In this document: positions 50,380 to 62,095 of the stretch, one piece after another
How the letters are laid out: the number at the start of each line of letters is the position of its first letter
How positions within the stretch are numbered: position 1 is the first letter of the stretch
Source: Calliphora vicina
Lineage: Eukaryota > Arthropoda > Insecta > Diptera > Calliphoridae
Assembly (NCBI RefSeq): GCF_958450345.1
Contig: NC_088784.1
Coordinates: forward strand, 66,923,747 to 66,987,746
Reading direction: 5' to 3'
DNA length: 64,000 nt
Notes under the pieces: model-generated
What the model was told of the DNA's origin: nothing
Databases searched by the model: none
What the model saw: only the letters and a program-made list of their open reading frames with translations
Position numbers and translations under genes: made by a program

Positions 50380-51760
50380 TTAAAGTGGAGATGAACGTGA
50401 TGGAGAATGTGATTTTGAAACGGTCGTCGAAAGTGATGTTGAGGATGATATTTATAATGATTACATTGAAATTGATGAAGGCCATGATCTTAAAATATAT
50501 GTATATATGTGATGTTATTAACCACGTACGTAAGTGTTCCAAAATTTTTAATAAATCAAATGATAAACACAAATATTGCAAACTAATGTTTTGTTGCAAG
50601 AAAAGCATGGAGTTCGTCTTATAAATGATTTTGAATATCTTTGTCTAACTTGGAAATAAACTTTTTGCGTATTTGTAAATGCGTCAATCATGCACTGCCT
50701 GACTTCAAATTAGCCATGTTCACTGACAATGATATCAAACTTTGGACAGATTGCCTTTATAGTGTAATTCCCCAAGACCACTTTATTAAGCAAAGATTCG
50801 GAAACGTTGATAGAGCTTGATTTATAATACAATTTGTTATAAATAATTTAGAAATAGTGAATAATTAATTTACTAAAGAATTACACCCAGAGAAAAAATG
50901 AACACATCCGTGTACGATTTAACACCATTCGGTGTCAATAGTGTATCAACCCCGTACGTGTACAAATTGTACACGAACGGTGTCAATTTGACAACGAAAA
51001 TATGACACCATTCCGTTGCCGAATTGACACCATCCGTTGTCGATTTGACACCGTTCGTGTACGATTTTATAACAGACCGTTGACAATTTGTCACCGTTCG
51101 TGTACGATTTGACACCATGACACAATTTTTCCTTTCTATTTTTTTGGTAATTAATATAAATAACAATTTCTTTATTTTTTACATTTTTTTAATACAATAC
51201 TTATAAATACTTAAATATAAAAACTATAAGTTTCCATTTGGCGTTGTATGTCGTCACTGGATTCGGTGGTCTTCTCTGCCTGGATCTTCACTGACTTCAC
51301 TGCCTGGATCTTCATCTGTATCAACACAAATTCACAATCAAACATAATTACACTTTCTTTTATATTTTGTTTTTTTAACCATTTATTTGCATCACTATTA
51401 CCCTTTATTATTTATTAAAATATTTTAAATTTTTTAATGTAAATAAAATTAAAACACACTTATAAAAAGCAACTCACGTTGAAATGCGTCGCGAATAATT
51501 TAACAACATTGCGTTGTCGATTCGTACCCGTTTGTTTACAAATTGTAAACGTACGGTGTCGAAAAAAAGTGACACTGTATGGTGTCAAAATGACACCAAC
51601 CGTTGTCGATTTTGCAACGTCGTTTTTCCCTCAGTGTAGTTACTCAATTTAAAACCCGAATTAATGAACGACATAAAAAAGTTCTTAATACGTTTATATT
51701 GTATTTGAATTCAGGATTATGTCCAACTACCTAAAATTTTTTAAAGCATAGCTCCAAAAC
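50380..51760 (+). pseudogene. hAT transposase remnants inside the 49916-52089 element
   Basis: Plus-strand frames show an acidic segment GDERDGECDFETVVESDVED (about 50388), then HVRKCSKIFNKSNDKHKY (about 50525), and after the nested MITE FKTRINERHKKVLNTFILYL (about 51655). Order and character suit a hAT transposase (acidic linker, KKS--N--L region, C-terminal helix), but each piece is short and no catalytic motif is visible. Confidence 0.45.
50884..51636. mobile_element. TA-flanked MITE built of short palindromic repeats, 753 bp
   Basis: The left end CACCCAGAGAAAAAATGAAC and the inverse of the right end (CACTGAGGGAAAAACGAC) form the terminal repeat. TA lies at 50882-50883 and 51637-51638. 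Near both ends the word GACACCGTTCGTGTACGATT and its inverses are repeated many times. In the middle CTGCCTGGATCTTCA occurs twice (near 51275 and 51301). Its termini resemble those of the element at 508-994. Confidence 0.8.
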
Positions 51761-52097
51761 GGAAACTAATGGGTTTGCTAGTCAATTGTTTTGTAGATTG
51801 TTCGGGAGTTAATCTGATGAGAATATTTCTGTTGAAAATTTAATGATGTACTTTGTTTTCGAATGTTTTTTAATATTATCAATACTTGAATTGTTAACTT
51901 TAACGTTATTTTTTGGTTTTCTTTAACATAAAAACTTCATTCTTTACTTTTTTTAAAAAAAAATAAATTATTCGAATAATTCGATTAATTTTAAACGTGT
52001 GATCGAATTATTCGAACAAGTTAAAATCTCTTATTCGAATTATTCGTTTTATTCGAACAAGAGAAAAATCGAATAATTCGAATACCCTATCAAATAC

Positions 52098-53347
52098 ACT
52101 TCACTTTTTCGATTTAGTTTTTACGTTTAAAAATAATTGTTTGTTAAAAACAAGATATGATATATTGATGCAAGATTTGAGTGCATAAAATATCTGCGGG
52201 GTTCTGAAAATGGATTTCAACCGACATCGTTATTTCTACTGTCCATCTTTAAAAATCCAGAATATACAAATGTATATAGGGATTCATATTAATTTTGTAG
52301 AATGGCAAAATTACATATACATATAAACCCTTACCACTTATGGATGGTAATGGTTTGTATGCATATGCTAAGTATTTTAAATGTATTTCGTTTAATAATA
52401 CAATATTTAATATTAAAATATATAGTACGAAAGACTTAATTAAGGGTATTTTAAGAACTTCAAGTGATAATAAGTTTTTAGAATAAAGAAATAAAAACAG
52501 ATCATTATTGAAATTCCACTTAACATAAGCACAATAATAATAATATTATTAACAATATTCAAATACAACAGCTGGTTTCAAGTTGCATCTTCTAATTGTG
52601 GACAATGTTGTTTACCGGCCTATTAACTGCAATTGACATAACTGTGAATATTATTAACATAGCTGTGAAACATTATAACACTGAATAAAACCATTGTGTT
52701 GATCATTGTAGAAATATAACTTTCAAGAAGCATCGATAGATGGTGCTGGAAACATCTGGATGATAATGCACTGTATAAGGTGTCAATGAGAACGTCAATG
52801 AGTCAGTCTAATTTGAAGCATCGTTAAGTAAAGATAAATTAAATGCCTGACAGTGTGCTGTATAAGTTGTGAATTACAATAGTGTATTTATAAAAAACCA
52901 CATAGTGACTATTTAAACTGTTGTTGTGTAAATTTGAATAAATAATTTTGCAATCAAATGTATCCGCTTTATATAATGGAAATAAAACACCTTTTTTAAA
53001 AGGTAAAAACGTAATAATATTACTAAGTTTCTGAAAAATATTCAGTGCTACATGTGTCCTTATTTCAATGATTCGCATTGTAAAGTTTGAAGTATGTAAC
53101 ATATATATTTGTAAGTCTATATAAGTATTTTTATATGCATTTAATGCATACTATAGTTTCTATAAATAATAAACGATGAATTTATAAACAATTACTAACA
53201 TTTTATTATTTTTAACAATAATATTTCACAAATAATTTGAAAATTTTGCAAACAATGCTGCCTTTCTCCCAGGAATTTTAAAATACATTTTTATTTATAC
53301 GTTTTAGAAAGTAGTTTGCTACAGAATGTTTTTGAAGCATTTAATTA
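52098..53347. other. AT-rich DNA, nothing recognised
   Basis: No domain-bearing frame or paired termini found. Confidence 0.4.
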
Positions 53348-55063
53348 CACTGTCCAACAGCATTTTTGGAACAGACTAGCGACCCTATAATTCTGAAAGG
53401 GCATGTTGAGTAGATAATTTTTGTAGAATAAACTTATAGACCAGCTGGTCTGAATTTTTTTTTACAGTGGGTCAAAATTTTAATTTTTTGATCGAAGGTA
53501 GCATTATACTAATTGAAAAAAATGTTGTAAGTTAATATCTGAGAAAATTCTTATTGTCGGAGTTATATTGGGGAATTTTATGGGGATCGTTTTTGTAGAA
53601 GATCTTAACCCCCTATCTCCTATCTTTAGGGGTCAAATTGACCCCTTTTTTGAGAAAATCGAAAAAAAACCTTTCAAAAAGGACATTTAAGGATTAAGAT
53701 GTTCCACGAAATTTTTTGCCGTAAAATTTCATTGGAGGTCACCAAAGACACAAAGCTTAATTAGCAAAATTACACGCCATATCGGGTCTCACATTTTTTA
53801 TAAATATCTCCAAAAATCCAAGTATGATCCGAATGATCTGAAATTTAAACTGTAAATAGTCCATAAGGAGATCTACAAAATATATCCAAATATATGCAAG
53901 TTATCTCTTTTAGTTCAAGAGATATTTAGGTTTATTTATTTATTTTTTTTTAATTCTGCTAGATTTTTTCAAAAACACATTTTGCATGGAAGGTATAAAA
54001 AAATTTAAAATTTTTCAAAAGGAAGCAAGGTTTGTGGAGCTCCTTGTGAATAAATATAAGCTTTTTTTATAAGTGGTTGGTACTGTTGAAAATCTTAGGA
54101 CTTGAGGCTTAATAGCCTGGTGAAGTGAAATATTTTTTTAATTTTTCGGACGCCATTGACCTTAGAAACTAAAAAATTATAATATAGGGATTTTTCATGA
54201 ACAAAAATATAAAGTTTGAATTAATTTAAAATTTCAACGGTTAAAGATATTGATGTGTAGATCCAAATGTCCTTAAATCAATGGCCTTACAATTTTTGAC
54301 ACTTTTTATTTTAAAATACCAAAATTCCTAAAACGGGGAAAATGTATTCCAAAAACTGATTTTTTTAAAAATACCCGACTGCGATGTTATTTACCGTGTA
54401 ATAGCAAAATAATTTTGCACGTATTTAAGTAATATATAGGGCTATATAAGCATGATACCCTTTCGAGGATTGTTGCTTTGCCTTTTTATAATTTTTTACT
54501 GAAACCAATTTTTTTTTTAAATTGTAAAAGTTTGGATAAGTCTGGAGGCAATTAGGTCCACTTAAGAAGGCCAAGTTTTACATATACAAACTTTATATAG
54601 TCCCGAAGAAAATTTTTTTCTACAAAAGAAAAAATATGGCCATTTTATCACGTTCCAACTTTGGATGCGTGTAACTTTTTATATGGATCAGATAACTGTT
54701 AGCATGTTATTTTTATTGTTTTCGAAATTTTATAGCAAATATAGATAATATTTAAAAAAAATGTCCGAACCTTCGTAGGCCCGCCATATCTAAAAAACCA
54801 AAAGAAGATCGAGCAGAATTAAAAAAATAAATAAATAAACCTAAATATCTCTTGAACTAAAAGAGATAACTTACATATACTTGCAGGGTTTGAAGGGTTT
54901 AAAATTTTGATCAAAAAATTAAAACTTTGACCCACTGTAAAAAAAAATCAGACCAGCTGGACTATAAGTTTACTCTACAAAAAAGATCTACTCAACACGC
55001 CCTTTCAGAATTATAGGGTCGCTGTTCTGTTCCAATCAAAAAGTCTCAATTTGTTGGACAGTG
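53348..55063. mobile_element. Long fold-back element with CACTG ends, 1716 bp
   Basis: The ends CACTGTCCAACA and TGTTGGACAGTG head inverted arms of about 155 bp. The arms contain GCGACCCTATAATTCTGAAA, GACCAGCTGG and ACAGTGGGTCAAA. TTA flanks both sides (53345-53347 and 55064-55066). CACTG ends with a 3-bp duplication recall the CACTA/CMC group, but no transposase is present. Further inward the arms pair again (TTAGTTCAAGAGATATTTAGG near 53919 with its inverse near 54840). A GGGGTCAAATTGACCCC palindrome is at about 53630. Confidence 0.8.
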
Positions 55064-56375
55064 TTATTACAATATCATAAGCATAGATGTCAACTAGATA
55101 GGTAACTGTGGGCCAAAAACCTAACTCAGTTGTTAATAAGCTAATTCATGAGAATGTATTGCCATGTATTTTGTTATTGTATCACCTATGTGTAAAAAGG
55201 GAGTAATTTTGTTTAATTATTTTCATTGAAATTCCTCTCTATTTTCGTTCCATGTATTTATTCTATGATCACATGCTTTATTAAGGAACTAGCAAATATA
55301 TCTATAAAAAATCCATAATTGTTTCAAAAATATTCAAATTATTACAAATTTCCAAAACAATTTACATTAGGGTGGCCCTTATTTTAAATTTTATATATAT
55401 TCAATGAATATCATGTTATCTGTCATCTAAAAACCAAACGTTTAGAGGTTTCACATTTTAATAAAATATATAATTTTTAATTTAAATAAACCCACAACGA
55501 AACTGTACTTTTCAAGGATAATACAATAAATACAATTTTCTTATTTTACTCAGTACACAGTACATGCCTGTATCGCTTTATTACATTAAAATTTCTCATA
55601 CTAAATAAAAATATTAACTAAACTACTTGATTTTCTCTTTAACGATTGACTCTTAAGTAAGTAGCCACATGACCAAAAACATTTAGGAGGTTAACTACTT
55701 TTTTTTCTTTCGTATTCCACCAACTAGATATTCATTGAATGTAATACCTGTCTTAAATGGAGCCTGTCACATTTCAGCAATTTCCATTTTAATACAAATT
55801 ATAAATTCAAAAAAAAAAAAAGACCAGCAAACATTTTTGTGTTTACTCGTCTGGAACAAATTGTCACGATAAGACTGCACGTTATAAAAATATAAATTAT
55901 ATTTAAACAGGTTAAATTGGTTATTTACTCATAGTTGAAAATCAAGTAAACCAATTCAAGCAATGTCCTATTTTTTTGCTTGTTTTTTTATTTTTTTGTA
56001 TTAAATATTTATTTATTTCTTTTAGTTCTAAATCTTAAATTCATGTCTATTTTTAGAGTGAACAGGACAAGAGGAAGTAGGAGAAGAGGAAAACGTTAGT
56101 AATATAAACCTGGTTAGAATTTTGCACTTATTTTATTATCGATTTATTTTCTCTAACCATCTCAAATTCAATAGTTAAGTGCTGCATTTTGAATACCTGT
56201 TAAAAACACTCACACAAAACAACACATACAGCTACTTACAACAACAACAACTACTCTATCCATTATATTAAATCTAAAGGTGCAAGACCAGAGTACTTTC
56301 ACATCCACACACACCCCTACATTCAATTGTATACAAAAAGTTAAATCTACAATATAGTTTGTATATAAATAGACA
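55064..56375. other. AT-rich DNA with one isolated repeat end
   Basis: TACATTAGGGTGGCCCTTAT at about 55366 resembles the terminus of the 21861 element family. The partner may be the inverted AATGTCACCCTAATATT near 62425, but the distance and different context make this unsafe. Confidence 0.35.
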
Positions 56376-57165
56376 TTAGGTTGAAGCTTATATTGGAATT
56401 TTGCGATTTTCGGAATTTCCCAGATCTAAATTTGTTCTCAGTAATAAAAACGAAATGCAGAAATTCCACATTTTATTTGAAGTTTCAGGTTTTGGATCAA
56501 CTTATTTTCAAACGTGCGAGAGATGGTTTTTGCGGTTCAGAAGTTGGGATTTTGACACTGAAGACGAAGATCGCCCAGGCCAGCCAAAAAAGTTTGAAGA
56601 CCAAGAATTGAAGGCATTATTCATAAAGATTGTTGTCAAACTCAACAAGAGCTTAAGTAATTTCAAAATGTTTTCTAGCAGCAGGATTCATCCAAAAGCA
56701 GGTAAATTGGTTTCCATACGAATTGAAGCCGAGAGATCTTGAAAGACGATTTTACATGTCCGAAAAAAAATGAGCTTGAAATAAAATCATTTATGAAAAT
56801 TGCTATGAAAAATGGATCTATTAAGATAAGCCTAATCATACGAGTTCGTACGTGAAGCCCGGCCAATACGCCGAATCGACAGACCATGGCGCAATGGTAA
56901 TGGTCTGTATTTGGAGAATGAAATCTGGCCAAACCATCACATGTAACCTGTACAGAATACAACTGATTAATTCATTTGATGCGAGCATTTGCCATAAAAC
57001 GGCCAGACATGAAACCGTCATATTCCAGAATGCTCTCTCTGGGATACGCTTCACTTTGGAACGGAGTATCAGCAATTGGCTTGATTCGTTCTTTGAGTCA
57101 AAAGATTATCAGTGTCTAACAATGCACAGTGGTTTAGAAAGGTTGTTTTTTTTTTGGAAATAATT
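56376..57165 (+). pseudogene. mariner transposase relic with internal deletion
   Basis: TTAGGTTGAAGCTTATATTG at 56376 resembles a mariner terminus. Frames give FEVSGFGSTYFQTCERWFLR, then FDTEDEDRPGQPKKFEDQEL (the mariner helix-turn-helix and GRP-like linker), VNWFPYELKPRDLERRFYM, EKWI, KPGQYAEST, GQTITCNLYRIQLI, and finally IFQNALSGIRFTLERSISNW then LDSFFESKD. The jump from VIFQ directly to NALSGIRF shows that the segment with the second and third catalytic Asp (HDNARPH to SPDLAPSDYHLF) is deleted. The first Asp motif (GDEKW) is reduced to CYEKW. Several frameshifts and stops. Dead copy. Confidence 0.85.
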
Positions 57166-57399
57166 TGGTATCTTGGGAACTATTGGAGATATTCTTACAA
57201 AATATAAATAGTGGGTGAAAAATTGTATGGTATTCTCTACAATGAAATTACCCACAGTCACAAAAAATATGTGAAAATTATCAAAATTTTTGGAGGTTGT
57301 CTTACATATTGGTTCACAACCCTTGTTCAGCCAATTTTGATTTTCATCTGTTCAGCTACCTAGTGCTAAGGAGAAGCAGTGCGTGGCCCGTAAAGTTGT

Positions 57400-58080
57400 T
57401 CACCTCGGATCTCAATTTTGTTTAAAAAATCTCCAAAAATCCATTTGTGATCCGAATGAGCTGAAATTTAAAATGTAAATAGTCCTTGGGAAGATCTACT
57501 AAAAACACGGGTAGGTTATCTTTAGATATTTAGGTTTATTAATTTTTTTTTTAATTTAGTTCAATCTTTTTTTGATTTTTTAGATATGGCGGGCCAGCGA
57601 GGGTCGATTTAAATTCCAAATAAAACAAAAAAAAACTCGCTAACAGTTATGTCGTCTCTATAAAAACTTACACTCATCCAAATTTGGAACATGTAAAAGG
57701 GGCTGTTTCTACGTTTTTTCCCCAAAAAAGTCCCTATATTTTCTTCGTAACTATATACAATTTGTATAGTAAAACTTGGCTCACTTAAGCAGACACAACA
57801 CCCCCCAATCACAAGGTAAATGACGACACGGTAGGCACTTTTCTAAAAAAAACTCAGTTTTTGGAACACATTTTCCCCGATTTAGGGATTTCGGTATTTG
57901 AAAATTAAAAATTTCAAAAATTGTAATGCCGTTGATTAAGGAACAATTGAGTCTATATTAGCACCAAATTTTGTTATGATATCTTTTACCGTTAAAATTT
58001 GACATTAATTCAAGTTTTATATTTTTCATAATGCAATATCACCATATTATAATTTTTTAAGTTTTTAAGGTAAATGAAGT
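57400..58080. mobile_element. Partial relative of the 53348-55063 fold-back element
   Basis: Positions 57420-57540 match 53800-53940 (TCCAAAAATCCATTTGTGAT, CCGAATGAGCTGAAATTTAA, AGATATTTAGGTTTATT). Positions 57570-58070 match 54250-54800 inverted (ATATGGCGGGCC, TTTTTGGAACACATTTTCCC, ATTGTAATGCCGTTGATTAA). No termini were recognised. Confidence 0.65.
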
Positions 58081-58100
58081 CCTAAACATTTATAAAATTA

Positions 58101-58320
58101 CTAGTTGATAGCATTTACTAATGTTAGTTCTTCAAGTTTCTCCAGCCCACATACACCTGCCTGTTCTTATTTATTTGCAAATAAAATATCTGAATTTGTA
58201 CTGCATACTTTAGGGGGCTTTTTTATTACAATTGACTGGACTCAAAAAAATAATTCCGAGTTTTACCCGGAATTTTTCGTTTGATGCCATTACATACATG
58301 GACCATTTAATTCTTATAGA
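58101..58320 (-). mobile_element. Short Helitron-like copy with empty Tc1 site, 220 bp
   Basis: It has the same CTAG end (58101-58104, after A) and TC start (GA at 58319-58320, before T) as the element at 13993-16485. Shared interior: TTAGTTCTTCAAGTTTC and GCCTGTTCTTATTTATTTGC. It contains the uninterrupted site ATTACATACATGGACC, corresponding to the Tc1 insertion point at 14941. Confidence 0.75.
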
Positions 58321-59048
58321 TATATACAGATTTAATTTTACCATTGACGGTAAATTCTGATTTTCTTCAATTTGAAGACAAATTTTTTTTTATGCTGAAA
58401 AATCACAAACATTCCCTAATATCTTGGGATCTATATTACCGACATAGTTAAATTATAAATTAATCTCATGACTTTTAAATAGTGGAATATAGATAATAAA
58501 TTCAACTAAACTAAAGATCTAAGAAAGCTATTTTCGTTGATAATCGCCAGTTTCAAATTGTTCCCTACGCTAACCAATAAAAGGTACAGCCTTCAAAATT
58601 TTCATTTTGAATCGTCACTTAGCAGTTATTGGAATCAAGAACTAACTTGTTTTGTTTTGACAAAAAATTCAAATAAATGAGCATTGAGAGAGTTTCTGTG
58701 TTTCAAATCGAATGCAAAACAGCGAGTGAATCGAATCATAGAGGGATTTATTATGTGATTTATGCCCCAATTCTGTTAGACGAATCGGGACGAATTTTCT
58801 TCTTTTCACATTTGAGTTATCGGTTTTGAATTCTATACAACAATAATGGGTGTTGTCTAGGATTATGACACTTAATAACGTAAAATATTTGATTCGGTAA
58901 AATATTGTGGACGATTTTAAATATCAAAACAGACGAAAACAATTTCGTAGTCTTCTAGAGTAGTTTGAGTAGTTTTTCTGTTGTTGGTTTTGTTTCAAAA
59001 ATGGACATTCTTCAAGTTGAAAGAAAATAATTGCGCCATAAAACTAAT
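58321..59048. other. AT-rich DNA, nothing recognised
   Basis: No gene or delimited repeat seen. Confidence 0.4.
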
Positions 59049-59239
59049 CTATCTATTTATCTATTCATCTATTTATATATTTTTCTATTTATCTACTTTT
59101 CTATTCATCTATTTTCTATTTTCTGTTTATCTATTCATCTATTTTTCTATTTATCTATTCATCTATTTTTCTCTTTATCTATTCATCTATTCAGATACTT
59201 ATCTATTCATCTATTTTTCTATTTATCCATTTATCTATG
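59049..59239 (+). repeat. (ATCT/ATTC)n microsatellite split by the DD37E transposon
   Basis: Imperfect TCTATTTATCTATTCATC units fill this stretch and continue after the transposon at 60542-60566. Low-complexity Tyr/Ile/Phe frames here are not genes. Confidence 0.9.
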
Positions 59240-59241
59240 TA

Positions 59242-60539
59242 AGGAGTGAGATCGAAAAATTCTTAACACACGTTTTTCATTACATTTTTTAACCCAAGTA
59301 TTATTTGAATTTTTTTTTGATCAAGTTACCTTTGAAAAACATGTCAGTTATTATGTGTAATGTCAATTATATTAATTTTTTTGTTAATCTGATTAAAATG
59401 AGTGACCAGAAAAAAGTGCGTACTGAAATTATTAAATATTTTCAACAAAACCCAACTTGGTCTTACAAAAAGTTGGCCAAGCATACAAAGGTCTGCCGTC
59501 AAACTGTTTCCAATGTTATTAAACAGTACCGGGAGAACTTGTCAGTTGATAGAAAACCTGGTTCAGGTAGAAGGAATGGTCCACATGATGTTTCTAAAGC
59601 CAAAAAAATAGAACGCATTTTCAAATGAGCTCCCAACACATCCGGTAGGAAAGCAGCCCGGTTAGCTCAGTGCTCGGACTATTTGGTACGAAAAGTTAAA
59701 GCTAATGCAGGTTTAAAAACATACAAGGCTCAAAAAGTTCCTGACAGGAACGCTACTAAAAATTTAGAGGCCAAAAACAGAGCACGGAAATTGAAGTCAA
59801 GTTTTATAAAAAAATATTCTTGCTGCATAATGGATGACGAAACGTATGTTCTGGCAGATTTTTCGCAACTTCCAGGTCAAAAATTTTATGTTGCTGATGC
59901 TCGAGGGAATGTTGAAGAAAAGTTTAGGACCCAAAAGCAGACAAAATTTCCCAGAAAGTTCTTGGTATGGCAAGCAATATGCAGTTGCGGCAAAAGAAGC
60001 CACTCATTTGTTACAACGGGCTCTATAAATACCGAAATTTACATCAAGGAATGTTTACAAAAAAGGCTGCTTCCATTCATAAGACTTCATAATGTGTCCA
60101 CTTATTTTTGGCCTGACTTGGCATCCTGTCACTATGGCAAACAAGCCCTTGAGTGGTACAAGAACAATAATGTGGTATTTGTACCAAGAGAGGCAAATCC
60201 TCCAAACTGCCCGGAGCTAAGGCCAGTGGAGAGATATTGGGCTCTTGTTAAAAGAGAATTGAAGAGTACAAAAAAGGTGTCCAAAAGTGTGGTAGATTTT
60301 AAACGGAGATGGACTACATGTTCGAGCAAAGTGACAGAAAGCACTATAAAAACGTTAATGGAAGGGTTTCCGAAAAAGGTTCAAAATTTCATCACTAGTG
60401 ATTAAAACTATAAAAATAATTTTTTTTGTAAATTGTAATAATAATTTCAATCAAATAAAAAAAAAATTAAAGCTGTAAGTTTAGTGGTTTCTTTTTTATA
60501 AACATATATGTATGTTAAGAATTTTTCGATCTCACTCCT
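59242..60539 (+). mobile_element. DD37E Tc1/mariner-superfamily transposon, 1298 bp
   Basis: The inverted ends AGGAGTGAGATCGAAAAATT and AATTTTTCGATCTCACTCCT are exact inverses for about 26 bp. TA lies at 59240-59241 and 60540-60541. It carries one nearly complete transposase frame and is inserted in an ATCT microsatellite. It is the best preserved transposon in the window. Confidence 0.95.
59398..60405 (+). pseudogene. DD37E transposase, complete but for one stop codon
   Basis: The start ATG at 59398 gives MSDQKKVRTEIIKYF and an N-terminal helix-turn-helix (SYKKLAKHTKVCRQTVSNVI), then a basic linker RKPGSGRRNGPHD. The catalytic triad: MDDETYVLADFSQLPGQ (first Asp), YFWPDLASCHYG (second Asp) and NCPELRPVERYWALVK (Glu), with 37 residues between the second Asp and the Glu, which defines DD37E elements first described in mosquitoes. 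QAICSCGKRSHSFVTTGSIN and IYIKECLQKRLLPF lie between. The frame of 335 codons has a single TGA at 59626-59628 after RIFK and no frameshift. An ATG at 59341 lies upstream in frame but precedes the conserved start. Not functional as read, but very recently so; other genome copies may be active. Confidence 0.93.
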
Positions 60540-60566
60540 TACATATCTATTTATCTATCTATCATC

Positions 60567-61494
60567 AGTCGGACAGGCCAACGATATTGGCCCCAAACAC
60601 AGAGAAAACAGTCCCAGGTATGTACTTTAAGTAAATAATATATGCATAAAGAAGCTACCAAACACTGTAAGGACACTTTCGTTGTACTAGGAGACATGAT
60701 CCACATACAACAAAGTACGTGATGAAAGACATTGTGTCCCTCCACAAACTAACACGAGAGCTTAGCCCTTAAAGGGTAGAATGGAATATAGAAACTTCGA
60801 AAGGACTGAAAAAATGTTCACAAAAACAGGATCATGTACCACTGCAAGAAGAGACCGCTACAGAACATTCAATGGAACTTATAAATTCTCCAAAACCGGA
60901 GAATATTTTTATCTTCCATTTTTCGTCAACAATTGAACAATTTTTTATTAATAATTAATTTGTCAAATTTCATAAAACATTATTGCCAAACAGTTAAAAT
61001 GTACAAATTTAATAAAAAAATAGAACAAAAATTCATAAATTTACAAAAAATAATATCTTGGCAGTAATAACCTGATAATAACGTAAATCATAGACACAAA
61101 CCACGTAACCCAGACGAATAAAATATATTGTCTTACTGAATCATAACTTCGACTACTTTTCTTCTTTAGACAAGACGAAACAATTGTCGAACAGAATTGA
61201 GGTATTATTAATTATAATGCAATTCTTTGAACGAATTATCATTCTTATGAATTTTTATAGCGAGATGACAAATAAAACACATTATTGTTTATATGTATAT
61301 TTTATTAATCTAACTCATGTAATAATTATATTGAAAAGTTATTTAGAGATGTAAACAAAACTACTGTAAATTGAAAAATATGAAATATAAGGATTTTTAT
61401 AATTATATATTAGTACTGAGAGCATATACTTCTTGTGGAACTGTGTATTTTTGTGATTCATGTGTAAAAAAAAATAATTTGATTTACCGCAATA
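60567..61494. other. AT-rich DNA, nothing recognised
   Basis: 60570-60910 is less AT-rich and contains short frames on both strands, without any motif that I can name. Confidence 0.4.
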
Positions 61495-62095
61495 TCATTT
61501 GAGGCAATCTTTTTTCAGAAATTACGTTAGGGCACAAGAGAAACCCCTTTCTGAAGGTGCACTACTTGCAGGTATTACTAAGATTCGGCAGCTCAATTTG
61601 TATAAAAAGAGGAACTCGTTCTTATGCGAACTTAAGTGTGTCGAAATCATCAAAAAATGACACTTCTGTGTTTTCGTATCGTCTCAACTCTGAGGCCACT
61701 AAATCCTCGTTGGTTTGAAAATCAGATGATCAAATAAAATCTGAAAACAGTTCTAAATTTTTCGATGAGATTGGGGCTACTGATAGTTATTGTGGTTCTG
61801 TCATAGTCTCACAATTCTGTATTAGGTTTTGTAGCAACTCAATACATTTCAATTTTATAAGATTTCGATCTTATTCAGAGATCTTGTTTGCATGTGGGAA
61901 CAGAAATAGTGCAACTCGATCCCAGATGGTCAAATTATTATAAACGACAGTTTTCAAAGCCTGGTCAATACTTATATCCTCATTGTTTTCAGCGCATTTC
62001 TTTAGAAGTCTGTTTCTCTCCCTCTAGTATCTTCGAGGCTTCTTCAAAGGGTCGAATTATGTCCAAAACAGCAGTTATCTTTCTTAAATAAATTT
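61495..62095 (-). pseudogene. hAT transposase relic (C-terminal half)
   Basis: Minus-strand fragments read ERITAVLDIIRPFEEASKIL and EGEK near 62010-62090, then ELRRYENTEVSFFDDFD near 61660, and IPASSAPSERGFSCALT near 61530-61575, followed by ISEKRLPQ in another frame. LKPFEEAT-LLEGEK is a conserved helix region and IPASSAPSER-FS--GN-ISEKR the dimerisation region of hAT (BED-type) transposases. Numerous stops and frameshifts. The DNA-binding half is absent and no TIRs were located. Confidence 0.85.

Larger units (their letters stand above)
49916..52089 (+). mobile_element. hAT element, 2174 bp, with 8-bp TSD
   Basis: The ends TAGGGTATTC and GAATACCCTA are exact inverses, flanked by 8-bp duplications TCAAATAC (49908-49915 and 52090-52097). 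Both subterminal regions are rich in TCGAATAATTCGA-type repeats. A TA-flanked MITE (50884-51636) is nested inside. Decayed transposase pieces remain in the interior. Confidence 0.95.

Noticed and set aside
59031..59249. Tyr/Ile/Phe-rich open frames before the DD37E transposon
   Set aside because: Shadows of the TCTATTTATC microsatellite.
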